The notes below the pieces were generated by a model that searched no databases, was not told the origin of the DNA, and was given only the letters and a program-made list of their open reading frames with translations. The position numbers and the translations under genes were made by a program. This document shows, in pieces, positions 1-12,200 of a stretch of DNA of 64,000 nt (its first letter is position 1; each line of letters starts with the position of its first letter). The stretch is from Acorus gramineus. Lineage: Eukaryota > Streptophyta > Magnoliopsida > Acorales > Acoraceae. The stretch is from the NCBI GenBank assembly GCA_030737835.1, contig CM060848.1:13834416-13898415 (forward strand), written 5' to 3'.

Positions 1-1808
1 GTAAAAATCTCATAAATTTTGGGAACCTCAGAACGTTGACGCAATAAATAAATCCAAGTAAAACGAGAGTAATCATCAATAAAACTAATATAATAAGAAA
101 AACCACTCTTTGAGGTTACATGAGATGGGCCCCAAATGTCAGAATGAACAAGCTCAAATGGACTAGAGGACTGATTATTACTAGGACTAAAAGGAGTAGC
201 CACAGGTTTGGCTAATTTACAGCCCTCGCAAACAGAAAGTGGAGAAAAAGAAATACGACCTAAGACACCAGATTGAAATAGTTCTTTGAGACGAGACTCA
301 GACACATGACCTAACCTTCGATGCCACAAATCGACATCAGAAGTGACGCTACCACAGAAGACAGATGGATCAGGAACGGGAAGACGAAGATACTCCACGT
401 AATAAAGTCCGCCAATCCTACGTCCAACGCCAATCCTCTGCCCTGATCGTGGATCCTGCACAAGACAACCAGAGGTGGTAAAGGTAACAGTGAGACCAGA
501 ATCACACAATCGGCTAATAGATATAAGATTCATGCAAAGGTCAGGGGCATGTAAAACAAATGGTAATGAAATGCGTCCTGTAGGGTCAGAGGTGGTAGTG
601 ATCGATCCACACTGCGTGATGACTAAAGGGGAGCCATCTGCAGTATGAATCGTGGGCAGGTGTGAAGGTGCCGGTGAGCATGCAGTGAGGACAGAACTGT
701 CCGGTGTCATGTGATGTGAAGCACCTGAATCAAAAATCCAATGAACAGGAGTACCCAAAGTAGTAGAGAAAGCAGAGGGAGTAGAAGAACCAGGAGGAGG
801 TTGCTGTATGATCAGTTGATCGAGGCTCTCTCGGATACGCCCAAGCTGATCTGTGTATGAAGACGGAGCGTCAGTGGCAACAGCAACAGAAGTATAGGGA
901 GCAGTGGGGCGACGCTGTCCTCTTCCTTTTGGTGCAAAGCGCTTTTCAGGATGAAGCTTCCAACAGTCGGCGATCGGATGTCCAGTCCTCTTGCAGTGAG
1001 CACACAATGTATTCTTTCGAGAGGAGCCGGTGAGTGTCGTAGGAGGAGTAGCTGCCAAGACACCCTCATAAGTGGAAGATGGAGTGGACTGGCGCAATGC
1101 AATGGTGCGAAGACGAGTCTCCTCAGCAACAACCTCAGTGACGGCGGATTCCAGTCGAGGAAGTGGATCCCGATGTATGAGTTGACCGGCCAATGCGGAG
1201 AACTCTGGACGAAGAGCCATCAGATACTGATACAACTCACGACGATCACGAAAAGCTTCTCGCTCAGCGGGAGTGGCCATCGGTCCAGGCTCAAGCGCAC
1301 GAAGCTCCCTGAAGTTCGCCCTCATGCGGCCATATAGAGTCTGGGCAGATAGATCACCTTGAGTAGCAGTCTGAGTGTCGATCAGAAGTTGATATTCACG
1401 AGCACCGCTTTTCTCTACAAAGCGGTCACAAAGATGAGTCCATAGTGCGGCAGACGACGGAAAACCAGTGAGATCTGCACGGATCGAACGATCAACAGAG
1501 TTGATCAAATAGGAGAATACGCGTCTGTCCCGTGTGCGCCAGGTGATAAATGTCGGGTCTTGATCAGACGGTTGCACAATAGAACCATCAATATAACCGA
1601 CAAGATGACAACGATCGAGAGCGCTCCGTACCGTAATGTGCCAGGGTGACCAATCTTCGGCAGAACTAAGAGGAAAATCGGTCGAGTTCGGAAGATTGTC
1701 CCGAAAATTCTCAAAACATGCCATTTGAGAGAGAGTAGCAGCCTGAGAGAGATCAGAAACCTTCGAAGTTGGTAACGGAAGAGTAGGGTCGTCGTTGATT
1801 TCTGACAT
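1..1808 (-). CDS. Ty1/Copia retrotransposon gag-pol polyprotein, N-terminal part (runs off the left edge)
   Basis: Reading leftwards from an ATG at 1808-1806, one frame stays open to the window edge (about 602 codons), with no stop or frameshift seen. In order it shows a gag capsid region; a CCHC zinc knuckle (CX2CX4HX4C, CAHCKRTGHPIADC) near 1005-963; the aspartic protease motif DSGASHHMT near 733-707; the pre-integrase HRRLGH motif near 328-310; and the start of the integrase core with DIWGP near 140 and FIDDYSRFTW near 83-54, which supply the first two catalytic aspartates. The gag, protease, integrase order before RT is diagnostic of Copia, not Gypsy. The third integrase acidic residue, reverse transcriptase, RNase H and the second LTR lie outside the window. 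The start is the first ATG after an in-frame stop. The intact frame suggests a fairly recent insertion. Confidence 0.93.
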   Translation of the reverse strand, partial: MSEINDDPTLPLPTSKVSDLSQAATLSQMACFENFRDNLPNSTDFPLSSAEDWSPWHITVRSALDRCHLVGYIDGSIVQPSDQDPTFITWRTRDRRVFSYLINSVDRSIRADLTGFPSSAALWTHLCDRFVEKSGAREYQLLIDTQTATQGDLSAQTLYGRMRANFRELRALEPGPMATPAEREAFRDRRELYQYLMALRPEFSALAGQLIHRDPLPRLESAVTEVVAEETRLRTIALRQSTPSSTYEGVLAATPPTTLTGSSRKNTLCAHCKRTGHPIADCWKLHPEKRFAPKGRGQRRPTAPYTSVAVATDAPSSYTDQLGRIRESLDQLIIQQPPPGSSTPSAFSTTLGTPVHWIFDSGASHHMTPDSSVLTACSPAPSHLPTIHTADGSPLVITQCGSITTTSDPTGRISLPFVLHAPDLCMNLISISRLCDSGLTVTFTTSGCLVQDPRSGQRIGVGRRIGGLYYVEYLRLPVPDPSVFCGSVTSDVDLWHRRLGHVSESRLKELFQSGVLGRISFSPLSVCEGCKLAKPVATPFSPSNNQSSSPFELVHSDIWGPSHVTSKSGFSYYISFIDDYSRFTWIYLLRQRSEVPKIYEIF

Positions 1809-2718
1809 TGTGCAGAACCACTCGGATGAGGATCAGAAGCAGACGAGGACGTAGAGCATGAAAAATCGAGCAAAATGGACTCCTGGATCACCTTAATCGG
1901 ACTTCCGGAGAGGAAGTTATGACCGATTTAGTGATTTTGAAGTCTCAAGGCGGCGCCGGAGGCGGCGGAGGCGGCGGCGGGCCGGAGGCGGTAGAGGGCG
2001 GCCGGAGGAGCACGACGGCGACCGGAGGAGCCGGAGGCGGAGAGCGGCCGGAGGCGGCGAGGGCAGTTGGAGGTGGCGGATGTCAGCCGGCGGCGGCGGA
2101 GGGCGGCCGGAGGGCGGATTCGGGTCGCGTCCCGGGCCGGGTTCGCGGATCCGGGTCGGATGCTGGGCCGGGTTCGCGGATCCGGGTTGCTGGGCCGGGT
2201 TCGCGGATCCGGGTCGGATGCTGGGAGTGCCCGGGTCGGATGCTGGGAGTGCTCGTGTTCGCGGATCCGGGTCAGATGCGCGAGATGATCCGGACAGCTC
2301 GTGATAGGCTGGCAGGAGCTGTCCCAGCAGATCCCGGGAAATTCGGGCAAGATCAGCGCGTAGGCGATCCGGGTAGATCCGGGTAGATCCGGGCAGGGCT
2401 GGGCGATCCGGGCAGATCCGGGCAGGGTGCAGCAGGGCGGCGCGCGGCAGGGCTGGGCACTGGGTAGGGCAGGGCTGGGCGAGGCAGGGCGGCGCCGGCA
2501 GCGGCAGGGGCGGCGACGGCAGCGGCACGACGGCGACGGCGACCGCAAGGGCACGACGGTGACGGCAAGGGCACGACGGCGACGACAAGGGCAAGGGCAT
2601 GACGGCGAGGGCACGACGGCGATGGCGACGGCAAGGGCACGACGGCGACGGCAAGGGCACGACAGCGACGGTGAAGGATTCCAAAAAAAATTAAAAAACT
2701 AGGATTTTTTAATTTCTG
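1809..2718 (-). repeat. GC-rich repetitive leader of the Copia element
   Basis: About 910 bp separate the gag start from the primer binding site. The stretch 1930-2690 is extremely GC-rich and made of two kinds of short imperfect tandem repeat: units around GCGGATCCGGGTCGGATGCT (about 2130-2420) and units around GCAAGGGCACGACGGCGAC (about 2510-2670). Long open frames in it on both strands give only low-complexity Pro/Arg/Gly/Ala products and are composition artefacts. Copia leaders are usually much shorter, so this looks like repeat expansion or captured GC-rich DNA. Confidence 0.8.
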
Positions 2719-2730
2719 GCTCTGATACCA
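2719..2730 (-). other. Copia primer binding site (initiator-Met tRNA)
   Basis: On the minus strand the 12 bases read TGGTATCAGAGC, complementary to the 3' end of plant initiator methionine tRNA, and directly abut the LTR. This is the standard minus-strand primer site of plant Copia elements and fixes the orientation of the element. Confidence 0.95.
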
Positions 2731-2870
2731 TGTTAGAAACAGAGAATAAAATAATGAAATCCCTATATTCCACTTAGGGGTTAGTCCCTTTATATATACA
2801 AAGATCTAGGAGTTACACGTGTAATACAGTACACACATTATAAGATAACACATATAATCTAATACTAACA
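2731..2870 (-). mobile_element. 5' long terminal repeat of the Copia element (140 bp)
   Basis: The segment has TG...CA ends with short inverted termini (TGTTAG...CTAACA) and touches the primer binding site on its left. On the minus strand it carries a TATATAAAG box near the middle (about 2790-2800), as expected for the LTR promoter. 140 bp is short for an LTR but within the range of plant Copia elements. The partner LTR is outside the window, so insertion age and target duplication cannot be read. Confidence 0.88.
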
Positions 2871-3060
2871 ATCTTGTAATATATGAGCATATATTAATGA
2901 AACAGTTATGTCTCGGATCCAATAGGTCGGAGCGTGGTAAATCCGGATCTCATCCATTTGTATGTTCTGATCTATTGGGGTGAATTCAAATCGGATCAAA
3001 TATATTACACGTGTAATCTGATTTCGGTCCAGGTCCAGGTCCTGACCAATTAACAGGCCT
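2871..3060 (-). mobile_element. Fragment of a hAT-like MITE interrupted by the Copia insertion
   Basis: Its reverse complement matches the element at 54117-54827 over much of its length, including the shared core GATTACACGTGTAATATA and the downstream ACATACAAATGGAT. The outer end near 3045-3055 reads AGGCCTGTTAATTGG on the minus strand, like the terminus of the other copy. The similarity continues up to the LTR border at 2870, so the Copia element appears to sit inside this MITE and the other half should lie beyond the far LTR, outside the window. Confidence 0.7.
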
Positions 3061-3286
3061 GTACAGAAGTAACTGACATGTCATATATTCATGAAAAACA
3101 AATAACTTCGTTTTAATTAAGAGAGAGAACCTATTCAACACGATCACATCATACATTATACGCTGCCTCTTCCGATTCAACAAAAAAAAAAAAAAAAAAA
3201 AAAACCCTACAAAAAAACAATCCCTCTCTCACTCTTCCCCCTCCGCAGTCTCTCCGTACAGCGACCGGCGGCGGTCGCTCTCTCTG
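3061..3286 (+). promoter_or_regulatory. Proximal upstream and 5' UTR region of the ELL-like gene
   Basis: 226 bases between the MITE remnant and the start codon at 3287. It holds a poly-A run (3181-3204) followed by a pyrimidine-rich CCCTCTCTCACTC stretch of the sort common in plant 5' leaders. No clear TATA box was found. The transposon remnant and Copia LTR end less than 250 bp from the start codon, so any compact promoter is immediately next to transposon DNA. Confidence 0.45.
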
Positions 3287-6200
3287 ATGTTCGGAGGGAA
3301 GTTCGGGAGGGGGGGCGGCGGCAGAGGCGGCGGACGTAAGGGCTCCTCCTTCCCCCCTCCGCCGCCACTCCACCACCGCCCTGGCGGCGGCGCCGCCACC
3401 GCCTCCAGGATCCCCATCGGCAGGGGGGGCTCGAACCCCCGGAATCAGCGCCAGGTTGGCCCCAGGGGTCCCGCCGCGGCGGCGGCGCCGCCCACTGAGG
3501 AGAGCTTCAGCCTCGTCACGGCAGGCCCGGTGGAGTTCGCAGCGATCATACGGTTGACACCGGACCTCGTGGAGGAGATCAGACGGCTCGAGGAGCGGGG
3601 CGGTTCGGGGAAGATCAGATTTGACTCCAATAACAACAACTCCGATGGCAATGTAAGTCCCCTCTGTGATCTCCTTTATTTTGTATTGTTTTTAAGGGAT
3701 TTCGAAATGAAATTCATGTGATCAAGTCGTTTATTGATTGAATTGTTAGTGGTGGATTTTGACAAAATTATATGAGTTGCAATGATGTTCTGGTTGTGTT
3801 GCTTATATTATTGGTGGACAATGAGTTCAGGGCGATTAGGGTTTTTCGATATGTTTTTGTTGGAGTTCAATTATTGTAAAATTGTTTACTAAATATGAGT
3901 CAGATAATAGTGGAACTACTCTTCGTATGATCTGGGTATATGCCTAACTGCCTTGGAATGGAGCTGGAAATGACAGGTATGAAGAATGATCTTGCAGGGA
4001 GTATTGAATTTGGAAGAGGGTATAATTATAGTCCTTAATAAACGTCTATTCTGATAAAGGGGGATCTTCCGTCACTTACATCCAAAATGGAGGATGGCTT
4101 TAAACTCGATCCTGTGAAAGAAAAAAAAAAATTCAACTTGTGCTTCCTACTAGTGTATTAAAATTATAAGGACGTAATCTGCGCTTAGTCTGGGAACTTG
4201 AAAATTAAATGGTTGAGATGGATAGAAAAGGTTAGGAATGATATGCTAGACATGGGTGTATCAAACAAAGATACTTATCGTTTCAGGGGATGGTGCCAGG
4301 GGGGAACTCTAAGACTCAAGCAGCTTCATTGGTACAAGGGATGGGCTGGATACTTGTCAAAGCATTGTAAATGCTGTTTTGATGTTGCGCTTTTGTGTGT
4401 GTGAGTTGGGGGGGGGGAGGCGGTGGTTTTGGTGTGGTTGAGGCATACTGTTTGGTAACCTCTTTCCTTTGGAACTTTTCTTCTGATTTTAGTAAAATTT
4501 AGGTGGTGAGCTCCCACCTTTTCCAAAAAAAAGTTGACAAGAAAACCTACAAAAAATAGTTGATGAGAAAAACTACAACAAAAAAGTAGGCATACTGTTT
4601 GGCAAGGAGTGGTGATTAAGGATGTGAAGAAAATGCAAACTTACTTTCAGTGTGAACTAGGATAATAATATACTGTTTCATAAGATCAACATGGTCATGA
4701 TGAAGGTGATGCTATTTTTTATGTGACAGAAATATTTGATAGCTGTTGTGAATGTGGCATCTGTTTCCTGCTGTTTAGAATTTTTTTTGGGATGGGGTAT
4801 TTCCTGTTATTTAGAAGAATTGTAAGAATGGGGTGTTTTCTGTTATTTAGAAGAATTATAGGAATGGGATTCTGATTCCATTTTCTTCTATACGAAAGAG
4901 GAAGCGAAGAGAATGCTTGCTGCCTTTACTGCTTATGCTCTCCTCTCTCGCGTGCACGGAAAGGTGGGACGTGGGTTTGAAAAAAAGAACAATAGAAAGA
5001 TTCTGTAAGGAGAGGGATTTAGGTGCGTAACCTTTAAAATTAAAAGGTAACTCATGCCATAGAGTTATGATAACAGGGAGTTGTCTAACGTTCCAAGATG
5101 CGGGACTAACTAATAAGATGGACTACAGCCATCTCTTGGCTCCTCTTGATATCCAAATAAACATGAGCTCTAGCCTGATTTGCCAGTTGCCACCCATGCC
5201 TGGATGCTTAGAATAGTGTTTGAAACTTCTGCCATTTATTTCAGACCAGATTTACCAATCACTTGATCAATTATACAATTAGATGAAGCGAAGAGCATCA
5301 TACTGAAAATGTTGCCATGTATGGCATAATATCAGGTGCCATAGCAAATATATATGTCCTTTTTTCTGGAATTTCCTTCTTTCTTACCAAAAACTTATGT
5401 GTGCACTGTGCTTATTTTGTTAGGTTATTGATGTTGGTGGCAAAGACTTCAGGTTTACATGGGCGAAGGAAGTTGGTCATCTTTGTAATATATATGAAGA
5501 ACAGCAAAGTGGAGAGAACGGACATGGAATGCTTGTTGAATCTGGGTCAGCCTGGCGCAAGCTAAATGTACAGCGTATTCTTGATGAATCTACCAAAAAT
5601 CATGTTAAAATGCGGTCCGAGGAAGCAGAGCGTCAGCTCAAATCTCGGAAGTATGCTTACACATAATTGGATTGAAGTTTATTATTTCTTTTTTATTCAA
5701 GTATGCTAACTTTGACTTTAGTGATCTGTGATTGTTTTTTCTTCTTTCCCTTGCATAATATGAATAATAATTTGGACATGGTATATGTATTCTTGATTTA
5801 TGTCTTGCATTTGTGCTTTTGAGATAAGATAAACTATTTGAACGAAATCAAAGCATTTGAACTTCACCATTTATAGATTTTTATGTCATGAAACTCTTTA
5901 GTGGTCCTATAAGATGTCATTTAGAGTTAAAAAATCATCAGTCACGCGACACACAGGATAAGAAACATAAAACTCTTTAGTGGTCCTATTAGATGTCATT
6001 TAGAGTTAAAGATCATCAGTCATGCGATGAATAGGATAAGAAACATATTAATGCTTGTGTGTTCACACGTAAGGAACAAATTTCCCATGCTGGAATGCAG
6101 TTTTGGCTAGCCAACTCCATGCACACACATCATCCAATATATTATAGTTATATTTTCTGGAAAAGTTTCAAACTTTCACTGGAAATTCTATATAATTTAT

Positions 6201-9200
6201 GTTGACTTGCTGGCTTTTTGAGAAATTCACAGTAACCCATTGCATAAAAAATCCCCTGATGCTATTTTTTTGAAACATAAATCCATGGATTTTCATGATG
6301 AGTTCATGTTTCTACCAAGTTTTCAATAAAAGGTTGAACTGTAGCAAATTAGGTAGATATCCCTTCCTGTCAACTGATTTCAGCTGAGGTATAGCTGGTC
6401 TCTCTCTTGTTCACCAATTGGCTTATCAGGATAAAAGTAAATTATATTTTTCGTTTGTGGCAAAAGTAAATTAAACCATGTAGATGTTATAAGGCTTGTT
6501 ATTGGATGCACATTGATAGTAATGAATTTACAACTAGAAGGACCTTGACAATAATGTAACGGACACATACAGTTACTTTAGATGTTTGGGCTTAGTGAAC
6601 TGTGCATGACTTAGTATCTCTTTTCATCTAATGAACACATTGATGCCATTTTTTTTATTAAAAAAACAACATTGATATGAGGACAATCAATTTCAAAGGT
6701 AAATAGGATGTCTTCCACGACATATTGATTATTGACTCCAGTTCACTTAACGAACAAGCAAATAAATTTCTATACAATACAAAAAGAAAATATTACTTGT
6801 TCCTTCTTTTATAGAAGGTGTTGGGTGTCCCACACAATTGTTAGGATGGCTTCTTGTTACATGGGTTGGGTGAATCTTGCTGAGTGAAAATCGTTGGAGT
6901 TCCCAAATAGCTTTATGGGAAATATTATGTTGGTTTTGGGATTGTTCTTTGCAATTTGAGGTTTATCTTATTATTCTCATTATTGTTATGAATATGATTC
7001 ATGAATGTTTTTTGAATAAATATGATTCATGAATGTTAACATAGAAGGTTTATTGTGTTGATTTTTGGATGGATTTCTTTTCTTATGTCTGTTTTTGTTC
7101 ATTTTTAACTAGAACGATTGTGTTAGATCCAGCAAACCCATCTGTGAAAAATCAGGCAAAAACAATGGCTGCATCTGAAGCTGATGGTAAGTTTATTTAT
7201 CTCTTATCTGTTCTCCTTCATGATAGCATTATTTATTGGTTACTGGAGCAGTGTTAAAACTATCTAGGAAAATGATGAGAGCCAATTAAATTATCGCGAT
7301 ACTATTATTTGAGTTATTTATATATAGAAATCAAACAAAAATTTCTCATTAAGCAAGGTAATTTGTCCAGATCAAGATTTGTTGCTTGGCAGAGTCAGAA
7401 TTGTACATTATGTTTAATATTCTTCAAGAATTAGTGGCATTGGGAATTATTAATAAATCTAGGCTGGTAACTTTGTAATGAAGGAAAGTTTGAATTATTG
7501 TATTATTAAATCCTGTCTTTTAGGGGTGCAACCCAGAGGTTTATTGCTTCTTTTGACAGATCAAATTTCAAGATTTTCACTTAGGTAAATTAAGGAGTTT
7601 TAATTTATTGATGGAGAAAGGTGTGACCCCCAAAAAGTTCTTAGTATAGCCAATAAGAATTTGGAATTGTAAATATTGTTTATCAAGACAAATGAAAGAG
7701 GGTTTTTACACCTTGATGTAGCAGTACATGCCGTGTTGGGTGAACATCAATATGTACCTTTCCCAATCTGTTTTTGTTCCGTATATTTTTTAACATTTTT
7801 TCTTAACTTTAATGATTTCTAACTTTTATGCGAATTCACTAGGTTTTCTGCGGAGGATGGCTTTCAAACATAAAAAGGAACCTGTTCAAAAAAGACGAAA
7901 AGTTGAATCAAGTCAAGGTAATTGATTGTTATTGAAGGGATGTGTAAACGTATAAAGCAACTCTCCTATGTTACTTGTACTGATTACTAGTGATGTGCAC
8001 AATCCTTGGTGTGAGAATTGTGTTCTGTACTGATTATTAACTTGCAGTTTGCATTTCTTTTGCTCCAGCTGCAAACTCAGGTCCTCCAAAATCTGTTTCC
8101 AAAATGCAAATATCTTCAACCACGAGTGCCAAGGGCAGGCCGTCAGTATCTCCTCTATTAACTCCTGAACAACCTGCTACTTCAGTTTCTCCTCTTGGAT
8201 TTGGGGATCCATTTAGGGCTTCTGCAAATTTTGATGAAAAAATTGACCCTCTGATGTCAAATAAGGAAGATGCCAACTCTGAGAAAGAAATCCCCAATAG
8301 TGTTGTTCACGGAATCAAAGGAGATTTTGCAGGCCATAAAAGGAGTTTTGGAGCTGAACTAATGGATTTGAGGAACATTTTGATAACTCTACTGTTGGAG
8401 AATCCTAGGGGGATGAGCTTGAAGGTATACCAGTCTTGAACTTTCTACTGAAATGTTTATTTCTGCTTAAAAGAGTTGGTTAACAATATCTGCGGGTCTT
8501 TACCATCCTAGAAATAATAAATTTTATGATGATTTGACTCATATTGATCATTTGACACATTCATAAAAATGCTTGGTTTGATCCACAATTCTGTGATCTT
8601 TTAATGGATCTGCAGTTTCTGATGGTTGTGTTCAAATGAAGATGGAAATTTGAATTAAGTATGGTTAGTATTAATGTTGTAGGTTTTATTTAATGTTAGG
8701 TATGACACATTAAATTCTCACAAGTAGTGTTGCAGTAGCTGGCTCTTTGAAGGAAAAATGGATAAAATTTCAACCCAACTCAATTCAGTAGTCTGTTTTT
8801 CAGTGCTATATGTGAACCCTTTTTTCTGGTGGGCATGGCTCAAAGGAGGGCCATGCAATGTAATAGTTCAGGTAGATCACTGAATTGTGGGCACACAGGC
8901 CAGCTTATAATTAGCCTACGAGGGGTGTCTCACAACCAAACTAAATAAGGTACACATGCTTAATATAAATCAGCTAGCTCAATATAAATTACATGCTCCA
9001 TATAAATCAGCCAGTTCAATAAGGCGTACATGCTCAATATAAATCATCCATGGGGGCTACCAACAGCTAGCTTATAGGGGCGGCGAGATTTTGCCACCTG
9101 CACTTTGTTTGTTTGCAGGTTTTGTTCCTGGGATGTCTCTTGACGGGGAGTGAATTTGACTTGCCTGGTGAAGGTTGGATGATGCCATGTGTTCCTGTGA

Positions 9201-12200
9201 GTTAGGAATTAGGATATACAATCAGTTGAGATTTTATATCTGATGCTTAATATTTTAAGCAAAAATCTGTGCTGAAATTACCATTTTCGTCACCCATCAA
9301 TGGGATTTCCCTCATTCTAAAGAATCTCCAATATTTAGAATTTAGATAATTTTGGAGGATACATGGGAAATTTAAAGGACATGAACAGTGTTTTACTGTG
9401 AGATGGCATTGGAGATGACTGAGCACTAATATTTTATAACCTCATGTGCTGTCGAATAATCAAAGCGAGGTATTGCAGAGATTCAGCCTGGAAGTTTGGT
9501 CTCACCATTTGCTAAAGTTGGTAAAAAATTTGGAGAGGGGTGATAAAACTGGCAGATATGTTCAACCCAGCATTCAGGTGAGTGGTGCAAGATAAAAGAA
9601 ATCCATTTTTGTGGGATATTTGGTGTATTGATGAACCTTCATGGACCAAATTCCCAAGGTTATATTTTGTCTCTGTGAACAAATTAGGTTTTGTTAATGA
9701 ATTTGGGAAAGAAAAGATGGAGAGATATTTTGAAAGCTATCATGAGAAGAAATCTAAGTGATTCAAGGGAGTTGGATATTCTGCCCATGCGTTCAATCAA
9801 GATTAACAGAGAGCAGCCCGATAGAGTATCATGGTCCCCCTGATCCTAGAGTAGGCTTCTATGATGGGTGCTGGTATTCCTGGATGAGAAAAGATAGCCC
9901 TCCTCAACTCAGCATAGCCTTAAAAGGAAAGGAGATTTTGGGGGTAGAGGCTCCATTGAAAGTTTAAGATATTATGTGGCTGTTATATCAAGAAAGGCTT
10001 CCATCAAAGGTCTCTAGAGCCAAATGAGTGCTGGCCATCTGGGAAACTCCCTCACATGTGCCTTGTATGGACTGGAAAATGAAACAATTGCTATCAGCCC
10101 TTATCAAAGAAGCTGTGGACTTATGGTGTATATTGGGTGCTGTTGCTGGAATGAATTCTACTTTTAACTCTTTGGAACAAACGTGAGAGTCTGGGAAAAG
10201 ATTAAAAACAAATGGGATGGGAGCACTAAATTGTTTGTCAACTGTTTATATCAGCATGTTTCTAGGTTTTATGGCTGACTAAGAATGAGGTAATTTTTGT
10301 AAAATAGTATCCCATATTTCAAATTATATGGGAGAATGTTTCCAGATTTATAAAGGATCGGGCTATTTATTGGGTGGGGGGAGGAAGCGTATGTATTAAC
10401 TTGTGCAAGTTGGAGATGGTTGTGTAGATGCAGCTGCAAGGCACATGCTGAGTTGTGTTTATTAGATCTCTCAAACACATTTTTTCTCTCCTTGGAATTG
10501 TACCCCAGGTTCACTAATAAAAAGTGGTGGTATGATTCTCATCCATCCCTCATTGAGTAAAAAAAAAAAGGAAGATACATAAGAATCACACTCAACCAAA
10601 TATTCAAATTTTCAATGTTGATATAACCTTATAGGCAGAGATTCATTTAACATTATACCTATTTATAGAAAGTCACTAAATTAGCAAAAAAATATGAAGA
10701 GTGAACATTATAAAATATCCTCTTGGAATTGGTTCTCCACCAGTTAGCTAAAGAGCATGTCTTATCACATGTTTTGAATATGCTAGCAGTCCCTTTTATG
10801 TTTTTTATAAAACATTAAACCAATATGCTAGCAGTCATTCATCTGATGCTCATTGGGTTGGTTATGACATCACTTCCCATGAAAGGACAACTGTCCCGCA
10901 GTGGTACACTTTGATTAGATTCTTACAACTCAGTGCAATTGCACATGCATGATTTCTAGAACTCTTAATTTGTACACACACATTCTCAATTCTGGTTTCT
11001 GTTGTAGTTTGTGTTTTGCAATTTATAGATTTGATAAGTTATCAGACAAAAGTTCTTACTTAACTGTACAGGTCCTAGATTTCCAATATATATTTTACAT
11101 AAGCTATTAGGAATGAGCCTTTTTTTTCTTTTTTCAAGATAGATGAAAGCTACAGTAATTTATGAAAGCCCCTTGAGCAAAGAGACGCGGGATTTCTGGG
11201 GGAAAAACACCAAAAAGGTGAGAGAACAAAAACAAGAAAAAGAGAAGTGGGTCTTAGGAATAAGGAGCCCAATACGACAAAAAGCTATTACCATCCACTC
11301 CAATTTTCACCCATATTAGAACTAACCCCCTCATCACCAAAATTGTCCTATTTTGTAATGAATTTGTAATAATCATCCAAATGTTCTTGACATAGATACA
11401 CTTTCTCTGGAGGATAAGCTCATTCCATGCAAGGCAAATTCCCCAACACATCGCGTGCGGAACGAGCCAGATTGGTACTTAAACTCTGCAGTATCCCAAT
11501 TCCCAAGCTAGTTTCCAGATTTTGTAGAATAGATTAAGCAAAATGCTATAGCAGTTGCACTCCATTTTAAATTTGTTCCGTTGTTTGTTATCTTCAGAAT
11601 CATAATTTCTAGGACTGAGTTTGTTATATTATCAATGATTGCCGAAGGAAAAGTACCTGTTTCCCTTCTTTTCCTTCAGTAACTCATTGGTCGGATTGGA
11701 ATGTCCCTTTCTATATAGATTCTCTGCTTCAAATTTTGTTCTGCTGTCAGTATGCTTTGTTTCTTTATGATTGTTTATGGTTGAAGTCCTTCCATGATTA
11801 AAAATGTTTCTATTCCTGTAATTCAGTTTGGCTTATATACTTTCCTGCTTCCTTAGGCTTTGGAAAAAGCAGTAGGGGATACACATCCAAACTCTGGAAA
11901 GAGGATTGAGACTATAATAAAAAAAGTAAGTGGAGGCCAGTTACTTGCAAATGAATAATTAAATATTGTGTTTTTACTTTTTAGTAGTCCTACCCCTGTT
12001 ATGTTCTGTGCCTCAGATTGCAACTTACCATGCTCCTGGAAGGTACATACTTACTCCTGGCGTGGAACAGGAAAGCTTTAAGAAGCCTCTATCTGAAAGT
12101 GGAAGGTAATGTTGGATTACAGTGTTGCCTTCATATTGGCCATTTGGCCTTGTCGAATTATGCCATGCTGTCTCCTTTTTTTTAGGACGCAATGATTTGT

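Noticed and set aside
1917..2702. Several long open frames on both strands in the GC-rich Copia leader
   Set aside because: They are low-complexity Pro/Arg/Gly/Ala translations of tandem repeats, overlap each other in many frames and lie between the primer binding site and gag.
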